Source: Bacillota bacterium
GTDB taxonomy: Bacteria; Bacillota; Clostridia; Christensenellales; SZUA-584
Direction: 5' to 3'
DNA: 16,081 bases
NCBI GenBank assembly: GCA_023391105.1
Contig: JAEWBO010000028.1
Coordinates: 1 to 16,081 of the forward strand
Shown here: positions 7,397 through 14,713 of the stretch, piece by piece
How the letters are laid out: each line of letters opens with the position of its first letter
How positions within the stretch are numbered: position 1 is the first letter of the stretch
Made by a program: the position numbers and the translations under genes
Notes under the pieces: model-generated
The model's database searches: none
Told to the model about the DNA's origin: nothing
The model's input: only the letters and a program-made list of their open reading frames with translations

Positions 7397-8956
7397 TTAT
7401 GCGTCCAGCAGCAAATAATCAATTGAATCGATGAGCGCGAACAGGCTCGCTTCAATCACGTCGGTGGATACCCCCATCGTACGCCAGAAATTTTCTCCGT
7501 CGCTGGACTCGATGACAACGCGCACCTTGGCTGCCGTGGCCGCATCCGTATCGAGGACACGCACCTTGTAATCCGTCAGCGTCACTTCTTTGAGCTTCGG
7601 GAAGAAAGCTCCCAATGCCTCGCGCAAAGCCTTGTCGAGCGCGTTGACAGGGCCGTTGCCCTCCGCTGCCGCCATGCGGTTTTCACCGTCTACATCCACC
7701 TTGACCACCGCATAAGCGCCGAAAGTGTTTTCGTTCGTGGGTTCGTCGCTCACCTTGAAATGCACAAGCGAGAATTTTGACTTAAGCAGGGAGAGCTCCT
7801 TCATCACGAAAAGCTTAAAGCTGCTTTCCGCGCCTTCGTAGCTATAACCTTCGCTTTCCAGGTTCTTGAGCGTTTCCATGAGACGCCCGACCTGCTCCTT
7901 GTTCTCAGCGACGTCCGGAAAGATATCCTTGAGCTTCTCGGCCATCGCGCTTTTCCCTGCGACCTCAGACAACAGAAACTCACGGTTGTTGCCCACGATG
8001 GACGGCTCAATATGCTCAAATGAACCTTTCGCCTTACAGAGCCCGTCGATGTGCATGCCACCCTTGTGCGCAAACGCATTGCGTCCCACATATGGCAGCG
8101 TTTCATCGAACGGCAGATTTGTGATCTCTGCTGCTTCACGCGCCACCGAATAAAGCTTTTGTATATTGTCACCAATACATTCGTAACCAAGCTTAAGCTG
8201 AAGATTCGGTATGATGGACGAGAGCCTTGCGTTGCCGCTGCGTTCGCCATAACCCAGCAGCGTGCCCTGCACGTGGCATGCACCCATTTGCACCGCAATA
8301 ATGGAGTTGGCCACCGCGAGATCGGTATCGTTATGGGCGTGTATACCGAGCCTTGTATCAACAGCATCCATAGAAGCTTGAACAGCCGCTTTAAGCTCAC
8401 CCGGCATGGTACCGCCGTTTGTGTCGCACAGCACGATCACGTCAGCACCCGCACGGCAAGCCGTCTTAATCACGTCAATGGCGTATGCGGAATTGGCTTT
8501 ATAGCCGTCAAAAAAGTGTTCAGCGTCAAATATGACCTCTTTGCCGTTGTCCTTTAGGAACTTCAACGTGTCATAGATCATATTTAAGTTTTCATCCAGC
8601 GTTGTCCCGATCACTTCGGTTGCATGAAGATCCCAAGACTTTCCGAACACCGCGACCGCACCCGTTCCTGCTTCCATCAACGCTTTGACGCCAAGATCTT
8701 CTTCAATGGGCGTGTTTTTGCGCCGTGTGCTGCCAAAAGCCACCAGACGCGCATTTTTCAGCGGCATTTTGACTGCTTCCTCAAAAAACTGCCGTTCCTT
8801 AGGATTAGAGGCAGGATTCCCTGCCTCTATATAATCAACTCCTAAACTGTCCAGCAATGTCAGCATCTGCAATTTGTCGGACAGCGAATAGTTAATACCA
8901 CGCGCCTGCGCGCCATCACGCAGCGTGGAATCGAATATTTCTACCTTGCTACTCAT
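7397..8956 (-). CDS. cimA: citramalate synthase
   Basis: This 519-residue enzyme is predicted to join pyruvate and acetyl-CoA to (R)-citramalate, the first step of the threonine-independent isoleucine route. STLRDGAQ (10-17) is the metal/substrate motif, HAHND (206-210) supplies metal-binding histidines, GTLLGYGERSGNA (231-243) is the acetyl-CoA-side loop, and residues from about 390 form the LeuA-type allosteric domain. FDAEHFFDGYK (143-153) and the length are typical of the CimA branch rather than 2-isopropylmalate or homocitrate synthase. I start at 8956, not at the upstream in-frame ATG at 9034: AGGAG lies eight bases ahead, the MSSKVEIFDSTLRDG start fits the family, and the longer form would overlap ilvC. 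Acyl specificity is inferred from subfamily resemblance. Confidence 0.88.
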   Translation of the reverse strand: MSSKVEIFDSTLRDGAQARGINYSLSDKLQMLTLLDSLGVDYIEAGNPASNPKERQFFEEAVKMPLKNARLVAFGSTRRKNTPIEEDLGVKALMEAGTGAVAVFGKSWDLHATEVIGTTLDENLNMIYDTLKFLKDNGKEVIFDAEHFFDGYKANSAYAIDVIKTACRAGADVIVLCDTNGGTMPGELKAAVQASMDAVDTRLGIHAHNDTDLAVANSIIAVQMGACHVQGTLLGYGERSGNARLSSIIPNLQLKLGYECIGDNIQKLYSVAREAAEITNLPFDETLPYVGRNAFAHKGGMHIDGLCKAKGSFEHIEPSIVGNNREFLLSEVAGKSAMAEKLKDIFPDVAENKEQVGRLMETLKNLESEGYSYEGAESSFKLFVMKELSLLKSKFSLVHFKVSDEPTNENTFGAYAVVKVDVDGENRMAAAEGNGPVNALDKALREALGAFFPKLKEVTLTDYKVRVLDTDAATAAKVRVVIESSDGENFWRTMGVSTDVIEASLFALIDSIDYLLLDA

Positions 8957-8960
8957 GATC

Positions 8961-8968
8961 CTGCTCCT
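8961..8968 (-). promoter_or_regulatory. ribosome binding site that sets the cimA start
   Basis: The minus strand reads AGGAGCAG four bases ahead of the ATG at 8956. It decides between this start and an in-frame ATG 78 bases upstream that has no family support. Confidence 0.7.
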
Positions 8969-8983
8969 TTTATGGGGCGTATC

Positions 8984-9010
8984 AGAAACGCTGATTTTTT
9001 CAGTGTTTCC
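8984..9010 (-). other. intercistronic hairpin between ilvC and cimA
   Basis: On the minus strand GGAAACACTGA (9010-9000) pairs with TCAGCGTTTCT (8994-8984) around AAAAA, an 11-position stem with one A-C mismatch. It begins at the last base of the ilvC stop codon. No U run follows on this strand, so it is unlikely to terminate. It may protect or mark a processed 3' end and so adjust ilvC levels relative to downstream genes. Confidence 0.5.
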
Positions 9011-10011
9011 TAAAATTCGGGTTCTTCCTGCCAAGGCATCATTGTTCTGAGTTCCTTGCCCACCTTTTCAACAGGCAGTTCTCTCTCAATACGCCGTCTG
9101 GAAATGAATCCCGGTCGACCTGCTTTGTTTTCAGAAATCCAACGGCTTGCGAAAACGCCTTCTTGGATCTCCTTTAACACTTTTTTCATTTCATTGCGTG
9201 TTTCGTCCGTAATAATGCGGCGTCCAATTGAATAGTCGCCAAATTCAGCCGTATCGCTGATGGAATAACGCATGTAAGAAAGGCCACCCTTGTTAATCAT
9301 ATCAACGATAAGCTTCATTTCATGAATGCACTCAAAATATGCGCTTTCCGGCTCATAACCTGCTTCCACAAGCGTATCGAAACCGGCTTTCATGAGCTCG
9401 GACACACCGCCGCAGAGCACGGCCTGTTCTCCAAAAAGGTCTGTCTCCGTTTCTTCACGAAAGGTCGTGGCAAGTATGCCTGAACGTGCGCCGCCAATGC
9501 CTTCAGCATAGGCAAGACCCACATTAAGTGTATCCCCAGTCGGATCCTGCGCCACAGCGATGAGACACGGCACGCCTTTGCCCGCCACGTATTCGCTACG
9601 AACCGTGTGTCCCGGGCCCTTGGGCGCTACCATAAACACGCCGACGTTTGCAGGCGGCTTGATCTGTCCGAAATGGATATTAAAGCCGTGTGCGAACATA
9701 AGGTATTTGCCTTCTGTGAGATATGGCTTCACCGATTCCTCATAGATTTTGGGCTGCAACTCATCATTGACGAGAATAACAATGACGTCCGCCTGCTTGG
9801 CAGCCTCCGCCGCTGTGGCCACCTTTAAGCCCTGCTCCTCGGCCTTTTTCCAAGACTTGCTGCCCTCATAAAGACCAACAATCACGTTATGTCCGGACTC
9901 ATGCAAATTAAGCGCGTGCGCATGACCCTGGCTGCCAAAGCCAATGACCGCGATCATTTTGTCCGCAAGATACTCTCTGTTACAATCCGACTGATAATAT
10001 AATTTAGCCAC
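9010..10011 (-). CDS. ilvC: ketol-acid reductoisomerase, class I
   Basis: This 333-residue enzyme isomerises and reduces 2-acetolactate or 2-aceto-2-hydroxybutyrate to the dihydroxy acids used by IlvD. The Rossmann motif GFGSQG is at 24-29. The C-terminal knotted domain has the metal ligands D191 and E195 and acids around E231, with S252 in SISDTAE. H108 in FAHGF is the usual catalytic-site histidine. The start is GTG at 10011: the family begins at this AKLYYQSD-like segment, length matches the roughly 330-residue class, and AAGGAGA lies nine bases ahead. An in-frame ATG at 10251 would lie deep inside ilvN. The cofactor loop reads GLYEGSKS (46-53) where NADPH enzymes commonly show GLR, hinting at altered cofactor preference. 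Confidence 0.94.
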   Translation of the reverse strand: MAKLYYQSDCNREYLADKMIAVIGFGSQGHAHALNLHESGHNVIVGLYEGSKSWKKAEEQGLKVATAAEAAKQADVIVILVNDELQPKIYEESVKPYLTEGKYLMFAHGFNIHFGQIKPPANVGVFMVAPKGPGHTVRSEYVAGKGVPCLIAVAQDPTGDTLNVGLAYAEGIGGARSGILATTFREETETDLFGEQAVLCGGVSELMKAGFDTLVEAGYEPESAYFECIHEMKLIVDMINKGGLSYMRYSISDTAEFGDYSIGRRIITDETRNEMKKVLKEIQEGVFASRWISENKAGRPGFISRRRIERELPVEKVGKELRTMMPWQEEPEF

Positions 10012-10020
10012 TTTCAATAA

Positions 10021-10028
10021 TCTCCTTT
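10021..10028 (-). promoter_or_regulatory. ribosome binding site that sets the ilvC GTG start
   Basis: The minus strand reads AAAGGAGA nine bases ahead of GTG at 10011. It supports this non-ATG start over the much longer open frame that begins inside ilvN. Confidence 0.7.
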
Positions 10029-10060
10029 GATATATTATAATTTTCGTGTATAAAGTACGC

Positions 10061-10582
10061 TTATGTCTTTTGCATAACGGCTGTCTGACTGTTATAAAGC
10101 TGTGTATCGCCCATCTCCAGGGCAACCATGCCTGTGCGCGCAAGCTCGACAACATAATAGTTTTTCTTAAACAGCTCGATACTTTCATTGATAAACGAAA
10201 TGATGCCGCTGATCTGAATAGTGACACACTTTTCAGCAATATTAAGCACAATGCCCGCGCGCGACTCTATATCCGCCATAAGCTGCTTCTTATCCACGCC
10301 GTCAGTGCTGATTTTGACAAGCGCGATCTCGCGGAAGATGCCGTCTTGAGTCGGTATCTCCTTTATCGCTTTCACGTCAAGAAGCTTATCAAACTGTTTG
10401 ACCACCTGTTCAATCACCGCATCCTCGGCACACATGACGATTGTGATTCTTGAAAGGGCGGGGTTGCTTGTTACCCCGACTGTTAAGCTCTCAATATTAA
10501 AACCCCGTCTGCTGATGAGACCGGAAATTCGCGACAGGACACCGGGCTGGTTGGATACGATAAACGATATCACACGCTGCAT
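10061..10582 (-). CDS. ilvN: acetolactate synthase small (regulatory) subunit
   Basis: This 173-residue protein has an N-terminal ACT domain with NQPGVLSRISGLISRRGFNI (11-30) and the ESLTVG segment that follows, then a C-terminal ACT-like domain (about 85-160). The subunit activates the catalytic subunit IlvB and confers feedback inhibition by branched-chain amino acids, usually valine. Length is normal for the longer IlvN/IlvH form. It starts at 10582 behind AAAGGAAA and is the first gene after the T-box leader. It is unusual in being first while its partner ilvB is last of six. The symbol ilvH would be equally acceptable. Confidence 0.93.
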   Translation of the reverse strand: MQRVISFIVSNQPGVLSRISGLISRRGFNIESLTVGVTSNPALSRITIVMCAEDAVIEQVVKQFDKLLDVKAIKEIPTQDGIFREIALVKISTDGVDKKQLMADIESRAGIVLNIAEKCVTIQISGIISFINESIELFKKNYYVVELARTGMVALEMGDTQLYNSQTAVMQKT

Positions 10583-10607
10583 AATAAAATTTCCTTTCCT
10601 GTATAAT

Positions 10608-10648
10608 AAAAAAACCGCATTCTCCTCCTGTTATACGAAGAGACGCAG
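10608..10648 (-). terminator. T-box regulated terminator ahead of ilvN
   Basis: On the minus strand CTGCGTCTCTTC (10648-10637) pairs with GAGGAGAATGCGG (10627-10615) in a 12-pair stem with one bulged A and a nine-base loop, followed by seven U. Its 5' arm contains CUUC, which can instead pair with CGAAG of the T-box (10665-10661). The two folds are therefore mutually exclusive, as expected for antitermination. Confidence 0.85.
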
Positions 10649-10871
10649 CTGCTAAAACAACTTCGCGGTACCACTCTACTTGTCTTTATACAAAGACCAC
10701 CTCTAAGGCTCTGTCAAGCCCCCATTCGATAACGGTATGACCCGGCCATGTCTACTCGGTTCGACACGCAGCTCCGGAGGGATTCGTCCTGCGCTATGCT
10801 GTCGGTTCTCACCACCCACCGACTCTCTTCAAGTCATATACGCCAGACCTGTCTCCATCTACGCCTTTATT
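10608..10871 (-). ncRNA. T-box riboswitch leader, isoleucine specifier
   Basis: The leader of the ilv operon carries the T-box core AGAGTGGTACCGCGAAG (10677-10661), whose UGGU can pair with the ACCA end of uncharged tRNA. Upstream are the Stem I apical elements (AGAGAG, GGTGGTGAGAACC, around 10826-10802), a GAACCGAGTAG/ACCGTTATC region like the Stem II pseudoknot, and a Stem III hairpin GTCTTT-GTAT-AAAGAC (10697-10682). In Stem I an internal loop lies between GUC/GAC and GGAG/CUCC pairs. Its 3' side reads GAAUCC, placing AUC (10783-10781) as the specifier codon, so tRNA-Ile is the predicted ligand. Uncharged tRNA would favour readthrough. T-box identity is firm; the Ile call comes from my hand fold. 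Confidence 0.88.
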
Positions 10872-10877
10872 AGTATG

Positions 10878-10906
10878 ATATTAACAAACATCATCTTGTT
10901 TGTCAA
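10878..10906 (-). promoter_or_regulatory. sigma-A promoter of the ilv operon
   Basis: The minus strand has a perfect TTGACA (10906-10901), a 17-base spacer, then TAATAT (10883-10878), one base from consensus. Transcription would begin near 10871, giving a leader of about 290 bases that contains the whole T-box. With so strong a promoter, control is probably mostly by antitermination. Confidence 0.85.
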
Positions 10907-10943
10907 CATGCGAATTTGTTAAGTTTCTGTTCGTTTACCGACT

Positions 10944-10967
10944 TGAAAAGCCGCCAAAAGGCGGCTT
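10944..10967 (-). terminator. intrinsic terminator of the glycogen operon
   Basis: On the minus strand AAGCCGCC-TTTT-GGCGGCTT is followed by TTC, a stem of eight pairs rich in GC, beginning 13 bases after the phosphoglucomutase stop. It insulates the ilv promoter 38 bases further on. Confidence 0.88.
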
Positions 10968-10980
10968 ATCAGCATTTGTT

Positions 10981-12675
10981 TTATATCAGGCCGTCAAAAT
11001 ATGCGGCGATGTTCTCAAGCTTGCTTTGCGCTTCTTCTTTCTTTTGAGCACATGCTGCAAAATACGCTTTAATCTTTGGTTCCGTGCCCGAAGGCCGAAT
11101 GCACGCCCACGCTCCGTCTTCCAGCAGGAAACGCAGCGCATTCGACTTTGGCAGCGTCAGCGCTTCTGTATTGCCCGCGGCATCCGTACGCAGACGCGAT
11201 TGGTAGTCCTCAGTGATAAGCACTTTTATTCCGCCAATTTCAGAAATCGGTTTATCTCGCAGGCTCGTCATGATAGCTTTCATTTTCTCCATACCATCAA
11301 GCCCCTCAAACACCATGTTTTTGATGCCTTCGGCATAGAACCCATATCTCTCATAAAGCGAACTCAGCACCTCCAGCAGACTCTTGCCCTGTGTCTGATA
11401 ATACTGTGCCGCCTTGCAGAGCAGCAGCGCGCCCAGTACGCCATCCTTGTCTCGCGTAAACGTGCCAGCTAGGAAGCCGTAGCTCTCCTCAAAGCCGAAT
11501 ATGAATTCAGCACCGGTGTTTTCGTTCTGCGTGATAATTTCAGAGATAAACCGGAAACCCGTGAGCACGGTATGGCACACGATGCCGTAATGCTTGGCGA
11601 TGGCATCTGCCATCGTGGTGGACACGAAGGATTTGATAATATAATCCGTCGGTTTCAAGCAGCCGTTCTGTTTTCTTTTTTCAAGAAGGTATTCAATCAT
11701 TATGCATGCAATCTGGTTGCCTGTGAGCATTCGATATGAGCCGTCCTTGTCGCGCACGGCTGCGCCCATACGGTCGGCATCCGGGTCGGTGCCAAACGCC
11801 AGATCAGCGTCTATCTTTTTGGCCAGTTCAATCGCCATCTTCATCGCACCGGCGTCTTCCGGGTTGGGCGACTTTATCGTGGGAAAACGGCCGTCCGGCT
11901 CCCGTTGCTGCTCCACCACCGTAAGGTTCGTTATACCAGCCGCCGGCAATACGTTCATCACCGAACGCAGCCCCGAACCATGCAGCGGTGTATACACCAC
12001 CTTCAGGTTTTTCGCCTCATCCTTATCGCAAAGTGTCAGAAGCTTCTCGTAATAACGCGCGTCAATTTCCTCACCAATTTCCTCAACGAGTCCGCTATTA
12101 ATGCCTTCCTCAAGACTTACTTTTTTGATGCCGCTAAACGCATCCACCTTTTGTATGCACGCGGTCACCGCGAGGCTTTCCTCGGGCCCCAGCTGACCGC
12201 CGTATGAGGCATAGACTTTGTAACCGTTGTACGCCATCGGGTTATGGCTCGCGGTGATAACAATACCCCCGTCTGCTTTAAAATAACGAACCGCAAACGA
12301 AAGCTCCGGCACGCTCGTCAGCTGCTTAAACAGGCGCGTTTTGATGCCGTTTCCCGCAAAAACGCAAGCCGTTTCTTCGGCAAACTCGCGTGAGTAGAGC
12401 CGTGAATCGTAAGCAATAACCATGCCGTTTTCGGCGTTACCCGTCGATTTTAAGTAATCTGAAAGCCCCTGCGTGGCGCGCGCGACCGTATATGTGTTCA
12501 TACGCGCAATGCCTGCGCCGATAATGCCGCGCAGACCTGCTGTGCCAAACGGCAGGTCATTTAAAAACCGTTCCTTTATCTCATTATCATCATCTTGAAT
12601 CGCTTCCAGTTCTTCGCGAAGCTTGTCATCGTCCACAGAATTCAGCCATTGTTTATATGTATCCTGATATGTCAT
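10981..12675 (-). CDS. phosphoglucomutase / phosphomannomutase (alpha-D-phosphohexomutase)
   Basis: This 564-residue cytoplasmic enzyme interconverts glucose-1-phosphate and glucose-6-phosphate through a phosphoserine. The four-domain signatures are in order: GTAGLRG near the N-terminus (44-50), active-site S143 in TASHNP, metal loop DPDADR (297-302), sugar-binding FEESYG (395-400) and phosphate-binding RPSGTEPK (527-534). Length fits the large PgcA-type bacterial mutases rather than the roughly 450-residue GlmM/ManB forms. It starts 18 bases after the GH13 gene, with AGGAGA ahead of the ATG. It is last in the phosphorylase operon, where it would send glucose-1-phosphate into glycolysis. Activity on mannose phosphates is possible. 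Confidence 0.92.
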   Translation of the reverse strand: MTYQDTYKQWLNSVDDDKLREELEAIQDDDNEIKERFLNDLPFGTAGLRGIIGAGIARMNTYTVARATQGLSDYLKSTGNAENGMVIAYDSRLYSREFAEETACVFAGNGIKTRLFKQLTSVPELSFAVRYFKADGGIVITASHNPMAYNGYKVYASYGGQLGPEESLAVTACIQKVDAFSGIKKVSLEEGINSGLVEEIGEEIDARYYEKLLTLCDKDEAKNLKVVYTPLHGSGLRSVMNVLPAAGITNLTVVEQQREPDGRFPTIKSPNPEDAGAMKMAIELAKKIDADLAFGTDPDADRMGAAVRDKDGSYRMLTGNQIACIMIEYLLEKRKQNGCLKPTDYIIKSFVSTTMADAIAKHYGIVCHTVLTGFRFISEIITQNENTGAEFIFGFEESYGFLAGTFTRDKDGVLGALLLCKAAQYYQTQGKSLLEVLSSLYERYGFYAEGIKNMVFEGLDGMEKMKAIMTSLRDKPISEIGGIKVLITEDYQSRLRTDAAGNTEALTLPKSNALRFLLEDGAWACIRPSGTEPKIKAYFAACAQKKEEAQSKLENIAAYFDGLI

Positions 12676-12693
12676 GTGTGTCTCCTAATTATT

Positions 12694-14691
12694 TTATAAT
12701 ATCTTGAGCCAAACAGCTTTGCCGCCTGGCATTTTTATTTCCAGCAGACCGTCGTTAAGCTGATATTTTTCATCTGTCAGCAGGCATGTTGCTTCGCCGC
12801 TAAGCGCAGGTCGCAATTGCGATTGCTGCTCCTGTGACATCAGTGATATATTTCCCGCGAAATCAAACACCACACGTTTGTCATCTTGGGCGCGGTTAAC
12901 CGCGATAAGGTATATGCCGTCTTGCGCCGAACAGTCAAGCGCGTCCTTTTCGTTCATGACATAACGCAGAACACCGATGCAGTCTTCGTCGGGTGAGAAA
13001 AACGCCACATGCCCTGTCGCCATTGCGCCAGCACTGCTGCGAAGCTGCGAAATATTTTGATAATGGATCGTAAGGTCATAATCAGCTGTATGAAGCGGCC
13101 CACGATTGAACGGATCGAGGAAGCCTGTCATGCCCTTTTCGTCACCATAATAAATGCATGGCACACCGGGTAAAGCAAACTGCAGAACCGAAGCGAGACG
13201 CTGACGCGCTGCGCCCTTTTTATTTTGGCTGTCACTCAGCCGAAATGACGCCTGCTGCTCGCGAGTCAGAGAATGCGGATCAATACGTGTGCTCAACGCC
13301 GTGCGTATTCGCTCAATATCGTGCGATGATAGCAGATTCATCAGTGAGTAATACATGGGCTTTGGATAAACGGATGCCTGTTCGATCAAAAAGTCCTTGA
13401 GCTCTCTCGCGTTTGTATGGCCCGTAAAAAATGACACCAGCGCATTGCGAAGCGGATAGTTCATCACCGAATCCAGCATACCGCCCAGCGCATACTTGCG
13501 ATGTGAGCCATAACTGTATTTCGTCGTGGCGTCCTCCCAGACCTCGCCCAGCATCACAGCGTCTATGTTTTGCTGTTTGGCCGCGCTGTACATCATGGCC
13601 AGCACATTATCGGGCAGTTCATCGGCCACGTCGAGACGGTAACCGCTGCACCCCTCTCGTATCCAGTGGCGCACCACGCTGTCCTCATCCGTGATGACAA
13701 AACGCTGCCAATCCGGATTCTGCTCGTTAACCTCAGGCAAAGACTCAAACCCCCACCAACATTTATACTTGTCGGGATAATGCTCGAACGTATACCACGG
13801 GTAATACGGCGAATCTTGACTGTTCGCCGCACCTTCGGTCTCATATGCTTTCTCGCGGTTGAAATAGATGCTGTCAGAACCGGTATGTGAAAACACGCCG
13901 TCCAGCATGATACGTATGCCTTGCTTGTCCGCTTCTTTGCATAACGACTTGAAATCTTCGTTATTGCCCAGCACGGGATCTATCCTGTGGTAGTCCGCTG
14001 TGTTATACCGATGATTGGAGGCTGACTCAAATATCGGATTGATGTATAAGACATTAACGCCAAGGCTTTTTAAGTATGCCAGCGATTCCCCGATGCCCTT
14101 GAGTGTGCCGCCGTAATAGTCGCATGGATTATAGTGTGTCTCTCCCGGCAGTGCTTTATAAAGCGGCTCTTCATTCCAGCGCTTGTGTTCATACACACAG
14201 CGTCCCTTTCCACGGTGGTAATCAAGTCCCGCTTTAGCCGTGTCTTCACCGCTTCTTTTGAAACGGTCGGGGAATATCTGGTACATCACGCTTTTGCGAA
14301 ACCAAGAAGGCGTGTCAAAATCCTTTTTGTAAACGGTAAGCTGATAAGCAGGTGGCGGTTCGGTATAGGCACAGCCGATACCTCCTCTGCGCTTTCCCTC
14401 CGTGCCATAATACACGATCTTGTCATCGGTATTTACTCGAAAATAGTACCAGTAGACCCCCGGCTCAGACGGCGCCGCAAAACCTGCACGCCAATAGCCG
14501 TTATCCGGTGACATTAAGATATCCTGATGAAAGCCATCGCCTGTCAAGCAAACATAAACGCTGCCGATTTGACTGAGACGTGTTTTGAAACGCAGTGTAA
14601 GCGGCTGATCCTGCACCACCGCGCCCGCAGGATATCTATAGCTATGCATAGTCGAGTCGTGCATCATTTCGTTCCTGTAATTGATCAGCAT
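12694..14691 (-). CDS. GH13 alpha-glucanase, neopullulanase / cyclomaltodextrinase-like
   Basis: This 665-residue protein has an N-terminal beta-sandwich (about 15-125, CBM34-like) and a GH13 barrel with DGVFSH (264-269), nucleophile D354 in YRLDVADE, acid/base E383 in GEVWED and D458 in SSHD. SLPEVN (317-322) takes the place of the MPKLN-type motif of neopullulanases, so the subfamily is probably GH13_20 or _39. No signal peptide is visible, so it should act inside the cell, cutting alpha-1,4 and perhaps alpha-1,6 bonds in maltodextrins or glycogen limit dextrins. Two starts are plausible: ATG at 14691 (AGGA five bases ahead, used here) and ATG at 14667, also with AGGA. It follows glgP by 22 bases. 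Exact linkage preference is unknown. Confidence 0.88.
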   Translation of the reverse strand: MLINYRNEMMHDSTMHSYRYPAGAVVQDQPLTLRFKTRLSQIGSVYVCLTGDGFHQDILMSPDNGYWRAGFAAPSEPGVYWYYFRVNTDDKIVYYGTEGKRRGGIGCAYTEPPPAYQLTVYKKDFDTPSWFRKSVMYQIFPDRFKRSGEDTAKAGLDYHRGKGRCVYEHKRWNEEPLYKALPGETHYNPCDYYGGTLKGIGESLAYLKSLGVNVLYINPIFESASNHRYNTADYHRIDPVLGNNEDFKSLCKEADKQGIRIMLDGVFSHTGSDSIYFNREKAYETEGAANSQDSPYYPWYTFEHYPDKYKCWWGFESLPEVNEQNPDWQRFVITDEDSVVRHWIREGCSGYRLDVADELPDNVLAMMYSAAKQQNIDAVMLGEVWEDATTKYSYGSHRKYALGGMLDSVMNYPLRNALVSFFTGHTNARELKDFLIEQASVYPKPMYYSLMNLLSSHDIERIRTALSTRIDPHSLTREQQASFRLSDSQNKKGAARQRLASVLQFALPGVPCIYYGDEKGMTGFLDPFNRGPLHTADYDLTIHYQNISQLRSSAGAMATGHVAFFSPDEDCIGVLRYVMNEKDALDCSAQDGIYLIAVNRAQDDKRVVFDFAGNISLMSQEQQSQLRPALSGEATCLLTDEKYQLNDGLLEIKMPGGKAVWLKIL

Positions 14692-14713
14692 CGGATTCCT
14701 AGCCCCTTTGCCC

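Noticed and set aside
8957..9034. An N-terminal extension of 26 residues on CimA.
   Set aside because: It overlaps the end of ilvC, runs through a hairpin, lacks family similarity, and a good ribosome site supports the start at 8956.
10012..10251. An 80-residue N-terminal extension on IlvC.
   Set aside because: It lies mostly inside ilvN in another frame. The GTG at 10011 with its AAGGAGA site gives the normal family length.
10398..10922. Small plus-strand open frames across the ilv leader (for example 10398-10655 and 10737-10922).
   Set aside because: They run antisense to ilvN and the T-box RNA, with no family motif. RNA structure explains the region better.
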